From: Protea cynaroides
Lineage: Eukaryota; Streptophyta; Magnoliopsida; Proteales; Proteaceae
Direction of reading: 5' to 3'
DNA: 64,000 nucleotides
NCBI GenBank assembly: GCA_028583415.1
Contig: CM053273.1
Span: 86,197,574-86,261,573, forward strand
Shown: piece after piece, positions 1 to 10,490 of the stretch
How the letters are laid out: each line of letters begins with the position of its first letter
How positions within the stretch are numbered: the first letter of the stretch is position 1
Program-made: the position numbers and the translations under genes
Notes under the pieces: model-generated
Seen by the model: only the letters and a program-made list of their open reading frames with translations
What the model was told of the DNA's origin: nothing
The model's database searches: none

Positions 1-69
1 GGTGTGAACCGTTGGTTCAATGGCGGTTCACTCACACCGTTCTGGTTGGATCAGAATTGGGGTGTGACA
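1..69 (+). repeat. 3' end of a Ty3/gypsy-type LTR
   Basis: The first 69 bases match the last part of the LTR that ends at 15995. Both carry a gtgtgaaccgttggttca block, a cggttcactcacac block and the terminal ggtgtgaca. The LTR therefore ends at 69, and the rest of it lies before the window. The next base begins copia integrase coding sequence, so the LTR appears to sit inside, or at the broken edge of, an older copia copy. No primer binding site follows, so this is a 3' LTR or a solo LTR. Confidence 0.7.
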
Positions 70-400
70 CTCGCATTGTTAAGAATATCATTTCTTCTCA
101 CCACCTATCATCTTCCTCTACACAAATAAATAAATGACAGGCCTGTTACATGGGAAAAGCACATAAATTTCCCCTACCCCCTAAAGGTTTTATTAGTACT
201 GCACCGCTCCAGTTAATTTTTACCGATGTATGGGGTCCTGCTCCTGGACTTTCATTTACTAGTTGTCGTTATTTTATTATTTTTTTGATGATTTCTCCAA
301 GTTCACATGGTATTATCCATTACACAATCGTTCTTCTGTACCGAATATATTTGAAATGTTTAAGAAGTTGGTAGAAAATCAATTTTCAACACACATAGCT
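70..400 (+). pseudogene. Ty1/copia GAG-pre-integrase/integrase fragment
   Basis: Translated directly from base 71, the sequence gives the end of a copia GAG-pre-integrase domain followed by the start of the integrase core. Visible motifs are GKAHKFPLPPKGF, LIFTDVWGPAP (the first catalytic Asp of the DDE triad lies in TDV) and, after a frame change near 270-290 in a T-run, DDFSKFTWYYPL and LVENQFST. An in-frame TGA at about 134 replaces a residue just before QACYMGK, where the zinc-binding HHCC motif normally has a Cys. The fragment ends near 400, and no reverse transcriptase follows on this side. It is a dead remnant cut at its 5' side by the LTR ending at 69. Confidence 0.8.
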
Positions 401-414
401 GTGTATCACAGGAC

Positions 415-645
415 GACCCAGATCCAACATCCAAACCAACTTTCATCTTTCACTCATATCCAGTATCAGATCAATATCCATATTTGCTCCAGCTCCATAA
501 ACCAACCCCCAATCCGGATCCATGAACGACCCAGATCCATATTAGCTCCAGCTCCATAAACTGACCTAGATCCAACACCCAAACCCACTTTCATCCTTCA
601 CCCATATCCAGTATCAGATTAGTATCCATCTTTGCTCCAGCTCCA
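415..645. repeat. Two-copy tandem repeat, period 148 bp
   Basis: The block starting gacccagatccaacatcc at 415 recurs at 563 (gacctagatccaacaccc), each running to a tttgctccagctcc end. The copies differ by scattered substitutions. A shorter internal echo (agctccagctccataaa) lies between them. No coding potential is recognised. Confidence 0.75.
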
Positions 646-691
646 ATGCTTGACTCCGCCTCAGTGTATGATCTCTAATTCGGCACATGCT

Positions 692-1152
692 ACGCCAGGT
701 CGGTCCGAGCATATCCAAATGGATTGATTCGTCACATCATGGTCCTCCTTTAAGAAATTACCGACCCATGTAGGCCGAGGTAGCCAGATCGGTCCGAGCA
801 TATCAATATGGATTGATCCGTCACGCCTTGGTCCCCCTTTAAGAAATTACCGACCCATGTTGGCCGAGGCGGCCAGGTTGGTTCGAGCATATCAATATGG
901 GTTGATCTGTCACACCTTGGTCCCCCTTTAGAAATTACCGACCCATGTTGGCCGAGGCGGCCAGGTCGGTGCGAGCATATCAATATGGGTTGATCCGTCA
1001 CGCCTTATTCCTTTAAGAAATTACCAACCCATGTTGACCGAGGTGGCCAGGTCGGTTTGAACATATCCAAATGGGTTGATCCGTCACGACACGGTCCTCC
1101 TTTAAAATATTACCAACCCATGTTGGTTGAGGTAGCCAAATCAGTCTGAATA
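692..1152. repeat. Minisatellite array 1, ~88-bp unit, about 5 copies
   Basis: The anchor aagaaattaccgaccc or a close variant starts near 751, 840, 929, 1015 and 1103, giving a period of 86 to 90 bp. Each unit also holds ggccgaggcggccaggtcggt and a gagcatatcaatatgg block. The array is CpG-rich compared with its surroundings. Such arrays are common in the untranslated parts of large Ty3/gypsy (Tat/Ogre type) elements, but no coding sequence here proves that origin. The open frame on the opposite strand is a by-product of the repeat. Confidence 0.85.
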
Positions 1153-1193
1153 CTTCAGCATCGATCGCTTAAAATTAAGAGGAAAAACAAAAT

Positions 1194-1500
1194 CCCGACC
1201 TGAGCCGGCCGAGGTGGCCAGCTCTGTCGGATGACCTTGGTCTGGCAACCGAGGTCAAAAAAAAAAAAAAACCAAAAAAAACCGACCTGAGCCTGCCGAG
1301 GTGGCCAGCTCTGTCAGGTGACCTCGGTCGCCAAAAAAAAAAGGGAAATCCTAAAAATCCTGACCTGAGCAGGCCGAGGTGGCCAGCTAGGTCGGGCGAC
1401 CTAGGTAAAAAAAAAAATCCTAAAAATCCCGACCTGAGCCGGCCAGCTCGGTAGGGCGACCTAGGTCTGGCGACCGAGGGCACAAAAAAAAAAAACAAAA
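1194..1500. repeat. Minisatellite array 2, 69-87-bp unit, 4 copies
   Basis: Units start with cgacctgagc near 1195, 1282, 1360 and 1429. Each unit contains a ggccgaggtggccagct core, an acctcggtc-type block and a poly-A run of variable length, which accounts for most of the length differences. The core resembles the one in the array at 692-1152, although the remaining unit sequence differs. Confidence 0.85.
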
Positions 1501-1540
1501 AAAGAACACACGAGCTCGGCCATGTGACATCAGGTCATTT

Positions 1541-1672
1541 CTTGCTCAATCAAATCTTACCGATTCACCAGAGCAACGAGGCAAGTGTTGGGAGAACATT
1601 CTTTTTTTTTACTTGCTCAGTCGAATCTTACAGATTCACCAGAGCAACGAGGCAAGTGTTAGGAAAATCTCC
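1541..1672. repeat. Two-copy tandem repeat, period 71 bp
   Basis: The block cttgctcaatcaaatcttac at 1541 is repeated at 1612 with few changes. Both copies continue through gattcaccagagcaacgagg and caagtgtt. It lies directly after the second minisatellite array and may belong to the same element. Confidence 0.8.
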
Positions 1673-1760
1673 CACGTCACCAATGACATGATGACAGCTA
1701 GGATCCAAGCATCCACGTCAATACTCGGATTGAGCAACAACCTGTGTGATGTCAAGTTGC

Positions 1761-2985
1761 ATCAATTGGATAGTGGGTAATGGGTATGTGCATTGGACCA
1801 TTGCCACAATGAAAAACCTGCAAGCTGGCTAACAAAGTTATGGTTTGAGGGGTAAGGGGCCATACCCACCCAAACATCAGATGAAGAAACTCAGGAGTAC
1901 ATTTATATACTTGCTCATGATCATGGTTTAAATAGAAAGATTCTTTCAGAAAAGAATATTCGGAAAATTTAGGTTATGACAGTAAATCCACTTCACTAAT
2001 TGTGAACAGAGATTTAAAATTCCCCATCTCATTGGGGAACTGTAATAAACATTTGATGGGGAGACAGCATTAGCAGAGAGAGATAGTAGCAATACCATAG
2101 CAGACTAGTTAGATGTGTAAGGTCCTGCTTGGGTCCCTTGCTTTTAAGTAGTGAAACCAAAAACTTAATGGGCAGCTGAGTGAAATATTACAATTCACAA
2201 CACATGAGAAAATCGACCACAAGATAAGAGGTGAGCAGGAAAAAAGTATTTAAAAAAAAAATATGGGGAAGAGATCCCAGCAAGGGGAGTTATGTGGATT
2301 ATGAATATGATTGGCTTCAGCTGGGCTGCTTTCCATCACTGAATGGTATATACTGAACACTAACAAACTGGACACCCATGAAGAAGCTCCTCTCATCTGT
2401 TATTACTTATTACAGCAAGTCGAAACAAATTTTCCATTTCATCATGCTATGTTTAGCTGAAAAATTACTTAATATGCACTCTCTTGGTTCTCAAAATAGC
2501 AGTATGAAATCTAAGTTAGGGCTTGAGGTTTTCCTGATGAAACAGACTTTGTAAATTCCCCAATGCTAACCGATATTTCTTCAAAGCATCAAAATTTCCA
2601 AGTTTATCATCTTTTGATAGCTGTATTGAACCAGTATCCAATTTTTTTTAATTTTTTTAAAGGACAGCTCCATTGTACATTAGTGAAGACTGAAGACTAA
2701 AAGATAAATGACAGGACCATTTCTCCTTACCCAAATAACTGATCTCTTAGTTAGCTACTTTTCCATTGATATAATTGATAGAAATGCTCTAGGCATTGTT
2801 CTTAGAATCCAATCCAAGCATCATAACCTGTGAGTGAAGAGGGAATCCATGGACGAAGGGAGACTGGGTCCACTTGATAACAATCTAAAACAAATGCACG
2901 AAAAATAGGAACAGGGTACCTTTATTAAGGCCTCTAGATTTTGGAAGAATAGAATGATATGCTAAGCCAGCCGATTATGTGGATC
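1761..2985. other. Gene-free stretch
   Basis: AT-rich non-coding sequence. No conserved protein, terminal repeat or RNA gene is recognised. The duplicate target site of the downstream LINE begins at 2986. Confidence 0.6.
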
Positions 2986-3189
2986 CCATAAGGGATACTA
3001 TTTTTTATTTTTTATTTTTTATATTTTTTTTTTGGGTTAAAAGTCAGCAAATTCGATTAATGTAATAGCAGGGCCCAAACAGGGACATAAAGACAAAAAA
3101 ACTCAAGACCAGGTTATTCTAATCGTTCACCTTCAGCATTTCCATCAGCTAGAGATTAAAAAACAAGGGACTAAGGTAGATTATGAAAT

Positions 3190-3621
3190 CTATAACTTGG
3201 GCACTCTGAAGCGTCCCAAACCACTTCCTTTGCTATAATGAGGGACACTTAAACCATCTATGATATACTTGTGTTTAGCTAATGTGTCAGCAACAGTATT
3301 TATTTCACGAAAACAATGGATTAAACGCCAATGAAAACAGGCAAGGAAGTCTTGAACTGAAAGCCACTTTTGTCTACATTGCCAAGGCACTTTAGACTTG
3401 AAGATAGCCTCCATCACCGATTTTGAATCTCCTTCCATCCATATGTTTTTGTGACCCCTTCCAGTTGCGATATCAATACCAATCAATAGTGCTTGGAACC
3501 CTGCTCGATAATTTGTAGTGATGTCAATGTATTCTAAGAAAAGGTAGCCGAACTTTCCCAGTAGCATCCTTGCAAACTCCACCCAAGCCAGCTTTACCTG
3601 CGTTTCCAATTGAATAGCCAT
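3190..3621 (-). pseudogene. LINE RNase H-like domain (RVT_3)
   Basis: A 143-codon open frame encodes a plant LINE RNase H fold. Motifs in order are AGFQALLIGI, NIWMEGDSKSVMEAI (catalytic Asp present), and FREINTVADTLAKH (last catalytic Asp present). The Glu usually found in the first motif (A-E-F-Q) is replaced by Gly. The first beta strands and first catalytic Asp are missing in this frame. It lies inside the LINE at 3001-4072 and is not a host gene. Confidence 0.8.
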
Positions 3622-3841
3622 CGATGTTTAATTTGATCCATAACCCTTTTAGTTTCCTCCATCTAAGGTCAATAAATTTTGTCGGGCTTGTTTAGTTACA
3701 AGCTTTAGCTTTTGGACCAATGTCAATTCTCCTACTGATTTAATCATACAAAGACCTTATAGATAGATCAGCAATATCCTTGAGGATCCATGTGATTGTG
3801 ACAGATTGATTCACCTTCAGACCATCATAGAATGATTTATT

Positions 3842-4072
3842 TCAAGCCTTCCAGATATTCCAAGCCACAATGATGATACAAGAATTCCAAATTTCCGGAA
3901 GTCTTGTGATGCGACCTTTTCTTTTCCACCAATCAAACATAGTAGAGATGCTACTAAAACCAGTCGAGGGTAAATGAAAAATATTTAGGACTTCGTCCCA
4001 CACTGCCAGCACATTCCAGAAAGATGTATTGTATTGATTCTGATTCACAATGGCAGAGGTGACATCTAGAAA
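3842..4072 (-). pseudogene. LINE zf-RVT region fragment
   Basis: The reading frame upstream of the RNase H region encodes STMFDWWKRKGRITRLPEIW and IVAWNIWKA, which match the zinc-binding zf-RVT module between reverse transcriptase and RNase H in plant L1 elements. A frame change or stop separates it from the RNase H frame at 3190-3621. The fragment ends at the truncated 5' end of the insertion. Confidence 0.7.
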
Positions 4073-4207
4073 CCATAAGGGATACTAATGATACACTGCA
4101 TATCCATCAAATTCATTTTCTCTGTTCCTACTGAAACCCAACCTACATGATAAAAAGCAAAAAAGGATAGTTCTGAAAACCTGTTTGCTTCCCAGTGGAT
4201 CCAATGA

Positions 4208-4441
4208 AGGCATCGGTTCATGGTTTTAGTAATCAGTATCATAACTGCCCATCAAGTAACAGATATCAATACATCCCCTTTTCTAATAGTATTGACCACA
4301 AGTCACTCAGCCATTTTCTCCTTTGTGATTGGATCGGTTTTGACTATAGCAAAAACTCTGTTGGGCTTCATGTATGCGTACTCTGCTGCTCCAGAGTACA
4401 ACCCTCATCAGCAACAGAGACCAATGGAGGCATTACTATAA
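4208..4441 (+). CDS. Possible C-terminal exon of an unrecognised membrane protein
   Basis: This frame has a protein-like composition and ends in a hydrophilic tail before TAA. It shows two hydrophobic stretches (MVLVISIITA, and AIFSFVIGSVLTIAKTLLGF), followed by MYAYSAAPEYNPHQQQ. A pyrimidine-rich tract and an AG lie just upstream of 4210, so this could be a last exon with its acceptor near 4209. No earlier exon was found, and the LINE inserted at 3001-4072 lies just upstream. I do not recognise the family. It could equally be a chance frame or a gene relic. Confidence 0.25.
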   Translation, partial: RHRFMVLVISIITAHQVTDINTSPFLIVLTTSHSAIFSFVIGSVLTIAKTLLGFMYAYSAAPEYNPHQQQRPMEALL

Positions 4442-5569
4442 ACCCACTACCGATCCATCCGTTTTTTCCTTTGGTGAATCCGTTACCAATCTGTCTGATA
4501 ATTTAATCACGTTAAGACTTCTAATCTGGTAACTTCACTGAACAATTAGGATATCTAACTGGTTAAAAATCAGTCTTTTTAAGATCGATCAACTACAAAC
4601 TGTAAATTTTTTTAGGTATTACTTCTAAGAAAAACACTACATCTACTTATATTTGTCTGCTTTATTGTCAGAATGTGAATCAAGAAACAGAAGCATCATC
4701 TTGAGGACTCATCATCTTATGGCCTCACAAAATGTTCATCAATGATTTAAAAAAAAAAACATAAAAAGTTAAAAGAAATCTGCAAACTCTAAACCTATAC
4801 CTTTATCTGGGAAAACAACAGTACCAAGCGAAAGATCACCAATAACTTAAATCAGAGGAAGTAAAAGAAAAGAAACATCAAACATGTAATGGCTTTTGGA
4901 GGCAGGTTAGTGACTGAGCAATGGGATGGGCAGGAGTGGAGAATCTGAAGAATAAGAAGAGAAACCCTTCTCAGACCAAATCCGCCACTGAAAACCCAAC
5001 CGACAAAGCACATAACCCGTACTATGAAGCCATCTTGATCTAGGGTTCCGCTAGGCAGGGCACCCTGCAGAGAACCTGCAGGTATATTCAGAGCTACATG
5101 TTTGACTATTTCTGTCACTGCTCTCCCCATTTGCATCGGAGCCCTTTTCTTTCTTATTCATCGAAATACAGTAAAATTGAAACAATAGCAGCTGAAAGGA
5201 AACAAAAATATAGAAGAGATGATCCAACACATGACCATCCGCAATTGCCACAACCTCACCTCGTTACCCCACCAGAAACCCAATCTGAAAACCCTAATAT
5301 GAGAACTTAAAGCTCACTAAGGCATTTATATGCACACACCTGCGCATCAGCATATCGCAAGGACGAGACGAGGTGAGTTGAACTCATGACCTTTGTATTG
5401 ATGACGGCCATTATCAATTCCAAATCGATTCCGAATCCAATCAACCTGAATAGGCCCCAACAAACCCTAAAATTAGCCAACGAATGAAAGTCAGGCAAAT
5501 AATCAAATATCAATTTCTAAACTTACAAACACTAAAATATTCTTTCATACAAGTATACAAATCAATTGT
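4442..5569. other. Gene-free stretch
   Basis: Mixed AT-rich sequence with scattered telobox-like words (aaccctaa near 5290, aaaccctaa near 5463, and tagggtt near 5041). Overlapping open frames on both strands at 4850-5310 match no family known to me. A host 5' region could be present but cannot be shown. Confidence 0.4.
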
Positions 5570-5577
5570 TTAATGAG

Positions 5578-6067
5578 TGGGGTTGTCAAAGGATCAGTTC
5601 GGACTGATTTTGGTTTGGGTCAAGTTGGTATCGGGCTTTTTAGGAAGCAGCTCGTAATATGTTTAATAATAGATCCGGGTTAAGGTGGACTGCACTGTAT
5701 ACATTTTTTTTTTAGGTAGAACACTATACACATTAGTTGAGCTAGCTTAATGGACTCTTATCGGTTCGCTATCTGTTTGATTTGGGATTACTATATGTAT
5801 ATGCAGTAAAAAAGATGGACTAATGGATTTTATCGGACCATTATCGGGTTGGTTTGGTTTCGGTGTTAGTTATATGTATATTTTAATAAAATGTTGTCTT
5901 AATGGATTTTTATTGGTACATTATTGGGTTGGTTTGGTTTCGATGGTCTGATTTGGTTTGAACTTATCAATTGGTCTGATTTTGATTTTTCATCGGACTC
6001 TAATACATAGCCCAAATCCTGTCCAATAAGGTTTGGTTTCGCTTTGGGCCCAATTTTAACACCCCTA
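5578..6067. mobile_element. Dispersed hAT-like TIR element, copy 1
   Basis: The sequence runs from tggggttgtcaaagg to ttttaacacccctat, whose ends are imperfect inverted repeats of the GGGGTGTCAA type typical of small hAT derivatives. The interior (ggttggtttggtttc, tatgtatattttaataaaat, cccaaatcctgtccaataagg) recurs near 40500-41160 and 45540-46029, so this is one of three related copies. No clear 8-bp target duplication remains. No transposase is encoded. Confidence 0.55.
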
Positions 6068-6223
6068 TTCACAACCCATATGACTCCAAAATTACTCATA
6101 ACCCTTATGGTGAGGCTTATATATGTGTTTTATATGGATCCCTGACAATTCTAGTTTCAGTTGGTTCCTAATTGGTCTTTTGGTTCTATAACCGTTGGAA
6201 AACCTATCTCGGAACCGTTTCGC

Positions 6224-6726
6224 TTATTAATGATATAATTTTCTGGGTTTTAATGGATCTATTCCAAGATGATTTTATATTCTGGTCCTAAATTGACACC
6301 CTTCCATGCCATGTTTTACATGCCATGCTAGGGGATAAGACATACATAGGTTTAGCTTTTCAACCTACAAAACTTTATAATCCTTGCTAATTATATAATT
6401 TCTATCTATAAACTCTATAATTTAAAAACATATTGGATACACCCTTAATCCTGTTTATAAGTTTATATATACTATTATTAATGATATAATTTTTTGGGTT
6501 TTAATAGATCTATTCCAAGATGATTTTATATTCTGGTCCTAAATTGACACCCTTCCATGCCATGTTTTACATGCCATGCTAGGGGATAAGGCATACATAG
6601 GGTAAAGCTTTTCAACCTACAAAACTTTATAATCCTTGCTAATTATATAATTTCTATCTATAAACTCTATAATTTAAAAACATATTGGATACACCCTTAA
6701 TCCTATTTATAAGTTTATATATACTA
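6224..6726. repeat. 251-bp tandem duplication
   Basis: The unit starting ttattaatgatataatt at 6224 is repeated from 6475 to about 6726 with only a few differences (for example ttctgggttttaatgg against tttttgggttttaatag). Both units include attgacacccttccatgcc and acatgccatgctagggg. High identity suggests a recent unequal-crossover or replication-slippage event. Confidence 0.9.
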
Positions 6727-6968
6727 TAGATTAGAGAGGTGCATATATATTAATATATACGTTCATGTCGGATATCTTTTTCAATATAAAGAAAAAATTT
6801 CATCTACACCCCCATCAAGGATGGCTAACATCATCTACACCCACAAGATTGCAAAAACATCATCTACCACCCAAAATCTTTACATTATTAATCAAATAAG
6901 CCCACTCTATCCATAGATTCCCGTCAATTGCTGATGTCTGCTGAAATGAAATTTTCCATAGATAATAC

Positions 6969-8996
6969 TGATGAACTTGATATGACACTGAGAGGGGGTG
7001 AATCAGTGTCTGAAACTTTTTCTTAATTATTTCACTGCTGCCCAGAGTTGATGGAGACCTAATTTCTCTCACACACAAGTGCATACAAATCTACCTAGCT
7101 ACCACTCAGTGGTCAGGTCTATCAGATTTGCACTCCCATCCTGCAAGCCATTCCACACACTCCAAAATATATCAGAAAAATAAAAACAATGAACACATGG
7201 ATATTACGTGGTTCACCAACACAGTGTGTGATTGCTAGTCCACGGAGAATGCCCAACGGACTCCGTATATACTCAATACTCAGTTTTTAGTCTCTAACAA
7301 GACAAAGATACCTAATCCCCAGATTTCAAGCCCCACACAGATAAACCGAGAGGGGCAACAACACCAAGATTCGGTACGGGGCTGTCCAACATCCACTGAG
7401 CACACCACGCTTAACCCGCACCCACGAGAAGCAAATAACAATTTTTTAGGCTTATAATTATGCCTTACAATTTTTCCCCACTAGCTAGGTATTCAATAAT
7501 TTTCACCTACGCTAGCATACAATATATTGAAAGCATAAATAGATAGAAATTTAAAAAATCTCACAAACAATGCTTTCGAATGACCAACAATCTCTCTGAA
7601 GCTTCACACTGCTCTCAGGTACTCTCCAACAGCCTTCAATGATGATAGAGATCGATTCACAGAGCATACATCATCCACAGGCTTCCAATCTCTTCCACAC
7701 AATCCATAATCATCATGAATATAAAAATAAAATCTCTACTGACCTCTTAAAAGGATTTAGCACTCCATTGATGCATAGAGAAGAGGTAGTTAGTGATTGA
7801 TCATTCCCATAGGACACAAAATCCTAGAAATCCTTCTATCTGCCTTCAAAATGTTCTTTTTGATTTTTCTCTATATTTTTTTCGATTCTCAACGGCTCCC
7901 AATAGGTAGAGAATCCAAAAATATGAAAACTGCAACTTGAACGGACCGATTTGGAGCTCGGATGAAGAAGTTATGTCGATTTGAAGTTCAGCCAGTCAGA
8001 ACATTCAAAATAGGATCTTTCCTATCATTATCGTGCACCCGCGCAACACTGAATCTCAGCCCGTCTATGTGTTGTCGCGTTCCGATTGGTGTTCAAAGGC
8101 ATCTCTTTAAAAAACCGTCGGATTGACTTTAAAAAGGCGGGATTAGACATGAGCCGCTGGATCTACATCAATCGCGTCAAGCGTGATCGGCTTCAATTGC
8201 AACCGCATGATCTGGATCAACCGCGGCGTAGTCTCGCTCGTGTGCCACATGGAATCAAGGACCTGTTTCATATAATAGGAATCACCATATTAACTTGCAT
8301 TCGTCCAATCAGATTGCACGCGATAGCATCTAGACGCGATTTCCATGATACACATTAGCCCGACTTGATCTGGGCCATCTAATCAGAATATGGACTTTGT
8401 GGCTTGATCTGAACCATTTATGTAGGATCTTCACCATTTTTCTTACCGAAAATATCCCCGAACAAATGTATTAATGACTTTTTTGAGCGATTCGACGGAA
8501 ACTACGATATCTCTCTAATCCGACGTCGGAATTGAGTGATTCAAGTTGCGTTGGAAAGATAACTCGACACTCTACATCTTTCCACTGTCGGATTTCCATG
8601 AACCTGCTACAGGACCCACCAACATTTTCTCTCTCCTATCTCTTTCCTCATTCTCTCTCTACATCTTCTTTCTTCATGTAATGCTTCAAGATGTCGCAAC
8701 ATTGCCTCATCATTAGAACTCGGCCACATCAACAAAAACTATGCCACATCACCAGTGGGGTCCACAGATACTCTCTCTCATCAAAATCATTGTAAAATCC
8801 CATTCAACTCATTGCAAGTCATTTGAAACACATGTAGAACACTGTAGAACACACATACAAGGTTGTTCCATCTTTGCTACTGCACTGATACTCTCTCTCC
8901 TACACTGACACTCTCTCTCCTGATTTCTCTGACTGTATGCTCACAAACACTGTCACATCAGTCAAGTTGTCAACAATGACAACATAAAATCCAACA
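6969..8996 (-). mobile_element. Solo LTR (2,028 bp), probably copia, nested in the MULE
   Basis: The element starts tgatgaacttgatatgacac and ends aaaatccaaca. It is flanked by the 5-bp duplication aatac at 6964-6968 and 8997-9001. On the minus strand it reads TGTTGGATTTTATG to GTTCATCA, so it has TG..CA ends. It contains an acgtggttcacc block at 7207 like those in the copia LTRs elsewhere in this window. No internal region, primer site or second LTR is present, which fits loss of the body by LTR-LTR recombination. A 2-kb LTR is long for copia, so the superfamily is uncertain. Confidence 0.75.
8086..8358 (+). other. Open frame inside the solo LTR, not considered a gene
   Basis: A 90-codon frame with many Arg and Asp residues lies wholly within the solo LTR at 6969-8996. 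It shows no domain that I recognise. LTRs rarely encode proteins, so it is listed only to explain the longest open frame between 7.1 and 10.3 kb. Confidence 0.2.
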
Positions 8997-10450
8997 AATA
9001 CTGCCCTTAGAGTAAAGGTAAAAGACCATTTTATCCTTTTTTCTTCTTCTTCTTTCTATCTCTTTCTCTTCTTTCCTCTTCTTCTCTTCTTCTTTTCCTG
9101 GTTTTCTTGGACAATGCTGACATTAGCTTTTTGAGTCGGTTTTAGATTTGATGCGGAGAAAGCTGTTGGAAAGTAGAAATTCAAGAACGACAATCGGAGT
9201 TGGAAAAGATCATTAAAAAAAAATGAACGAAGAAGAAAGAGGTTCGTGTGAGGAGGCCGATCGATTTTTCGGCAAAAAGTTCTTTCCTTCTCTGAACATA
9301 GTCACGAGCCTTCTATTTATTTATTTTTTTTTTTTTACAAAATGTATTCGGCGGAAACTTTCCTAAGGATGCTTCCTAGCGGTGATGATTCAAGGTTTTC
9401 TCCGATCGATTGCCAGGTGGTGCTTCACCTTTTCTTTAACTTATTACCGATGAAGCTATTTCAACTTCTTGAGATTCCAGTGGTTTCTATCTTTGATTAT
9501 AAGTGATTTTACAAATCTCCAACAACCATCATAGAAGATAAGAAGAAAGGAAAATTTTACCACGTAAAGAAGAAGAGGAAGACCAAGAAAAAGGAGAAGA
9601 TGGAAAAGAGCTAGGGTTTTCTTTCTTTCATGATTTCAACGTCGGTCTACAAATTTTCTCCTTCCATGATTGTGATCCTTTCTATTTTGGTTTTAGGAAA
9701 CGATGTTAGGTTAGGATTCGGTGTGTAAAAAATGGGAACGATTTTCCAATGACGGTAAATTTCTGAAGCTTTATAATCCATCAATTGATTTTTGTTTCTC
9801 TATTTGTTTTTGGATTTTTATTACTTCTGACGTGTTCAGTGTATTCATTTATTGGCTATTGTTTATCAAATCTCAATGGATTTCTTGGCTGTAATGAAAT
9901 GAACTGAATCGATTATCTTTCCATCTTTGAAATAGTGAAATTTGTAATTTTTATGGCTTGATTCAGTGGTCTGAGCTTCCTTTATCTATAAATTTCTGAA
10001 TCTCTCTTAGTGGGTTCACTTCATAGTTCACACTAATATCTCTCCTAGAAAAAATTCCCTCTTCTGTTTGCTTTTCAATTTTAGGTTCATTGAATTCTCA
10101 TCTTTAGCTCGATTGAGTGCTGTGTTGAAGCTGAATTGTTTTCAATAGGGGAGGAGTTCCACCCAGGGGTTAGGGCTTGGGTGAGAGTGAAAAGGAAAGA
10201 GAGAGAGAGAGAGAGGGAGAAAATATAAGGTTAATTTGAAGGTCAAATTAGTAAATCAACATAATTTTTTAATTTTTCAATTTATAATATGAAGGGTAAA
10301 ACTGTATTTCAATAATTTTCATGATTTTTGTCAGTTAAGTGGACCTAGGTGATGTTTTTGCAATCTTGTAGGTATAGATGATGTTAGCAATCCTTGATGG
10401 GGTGTAGATGAAATTTTTTCTAATATAAAATAGGCATGTTCTCTTACCAA

Positions 10451-10452
10451 AA

Positions 10453-10483
<31 letters not shown>

Positions 10484-10484
10484 A
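10451..10484. repeat. (AAAT)n microsatellite
   Basis: Seven to eight tandem AAAT units directly outside the right end and TSD of the MULE. Confidence 0.9.
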
Positions 10485-10490
10485 GGCATG

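Larger units (their letters stand above)
3001..4072 (-). mobile_element. 5'-truncated L1-type LINE with 15-bp TSD
   Basis: The 15-bp direct repeat ccataagggatacta at 2986-3000 and 4073-4087 flanks this insertion. On the minus strand the element ends in a run of A and T (plus-strand T-rich tract 3001-3042), preceded by an end sequence typical of plant LINE 3' UTRs. It encodes the zf-RVT and RNase H-like 3' domains only, so reverse transcription stopped early and the endonuclease and reverse transcriptase are absent. The exact TSD indicates target-primed reverse transcription and fixes both ends. Confidence 0.9.
6791..10420. mobile_element. Non-autonomous MULE with ~80-bp TIRs and 9-bp TSD
   Basis: The left end, gaaaaaatttcatctacacc, is mirrored at the right end (ggtgtagatgaaattttttc). 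The inverted similarity continues for about 80 bp (6791-6870 against 10341-10420), through the atcaagg, gctaacatcatct and agattgcaaaaacatca blocks. The flanks are caatataaa (6782-6790) and taatataaa (10421-10429), a 9-bp TSD with one mismatch, as expected for Mutator-like elements. No transposase frame is present. The interior consists of CT-rich and unrecognised sequence plus a solo LTR at 6969-8996, inserted after the MULE. Confidence 0.85.

Noticed and set aside
750..1001. Regular repeats, considered as a CRISPR array
   Set aside because: The repeats are contiguous 88-bp units without unique spacers, and the genome is clearly plant nuclear.
1175..1498. 107-codon Arg/Gly/Phe-rich frame on the minus strand
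   Set aside because: It is a translation of the minisatellite array and its A-runs.
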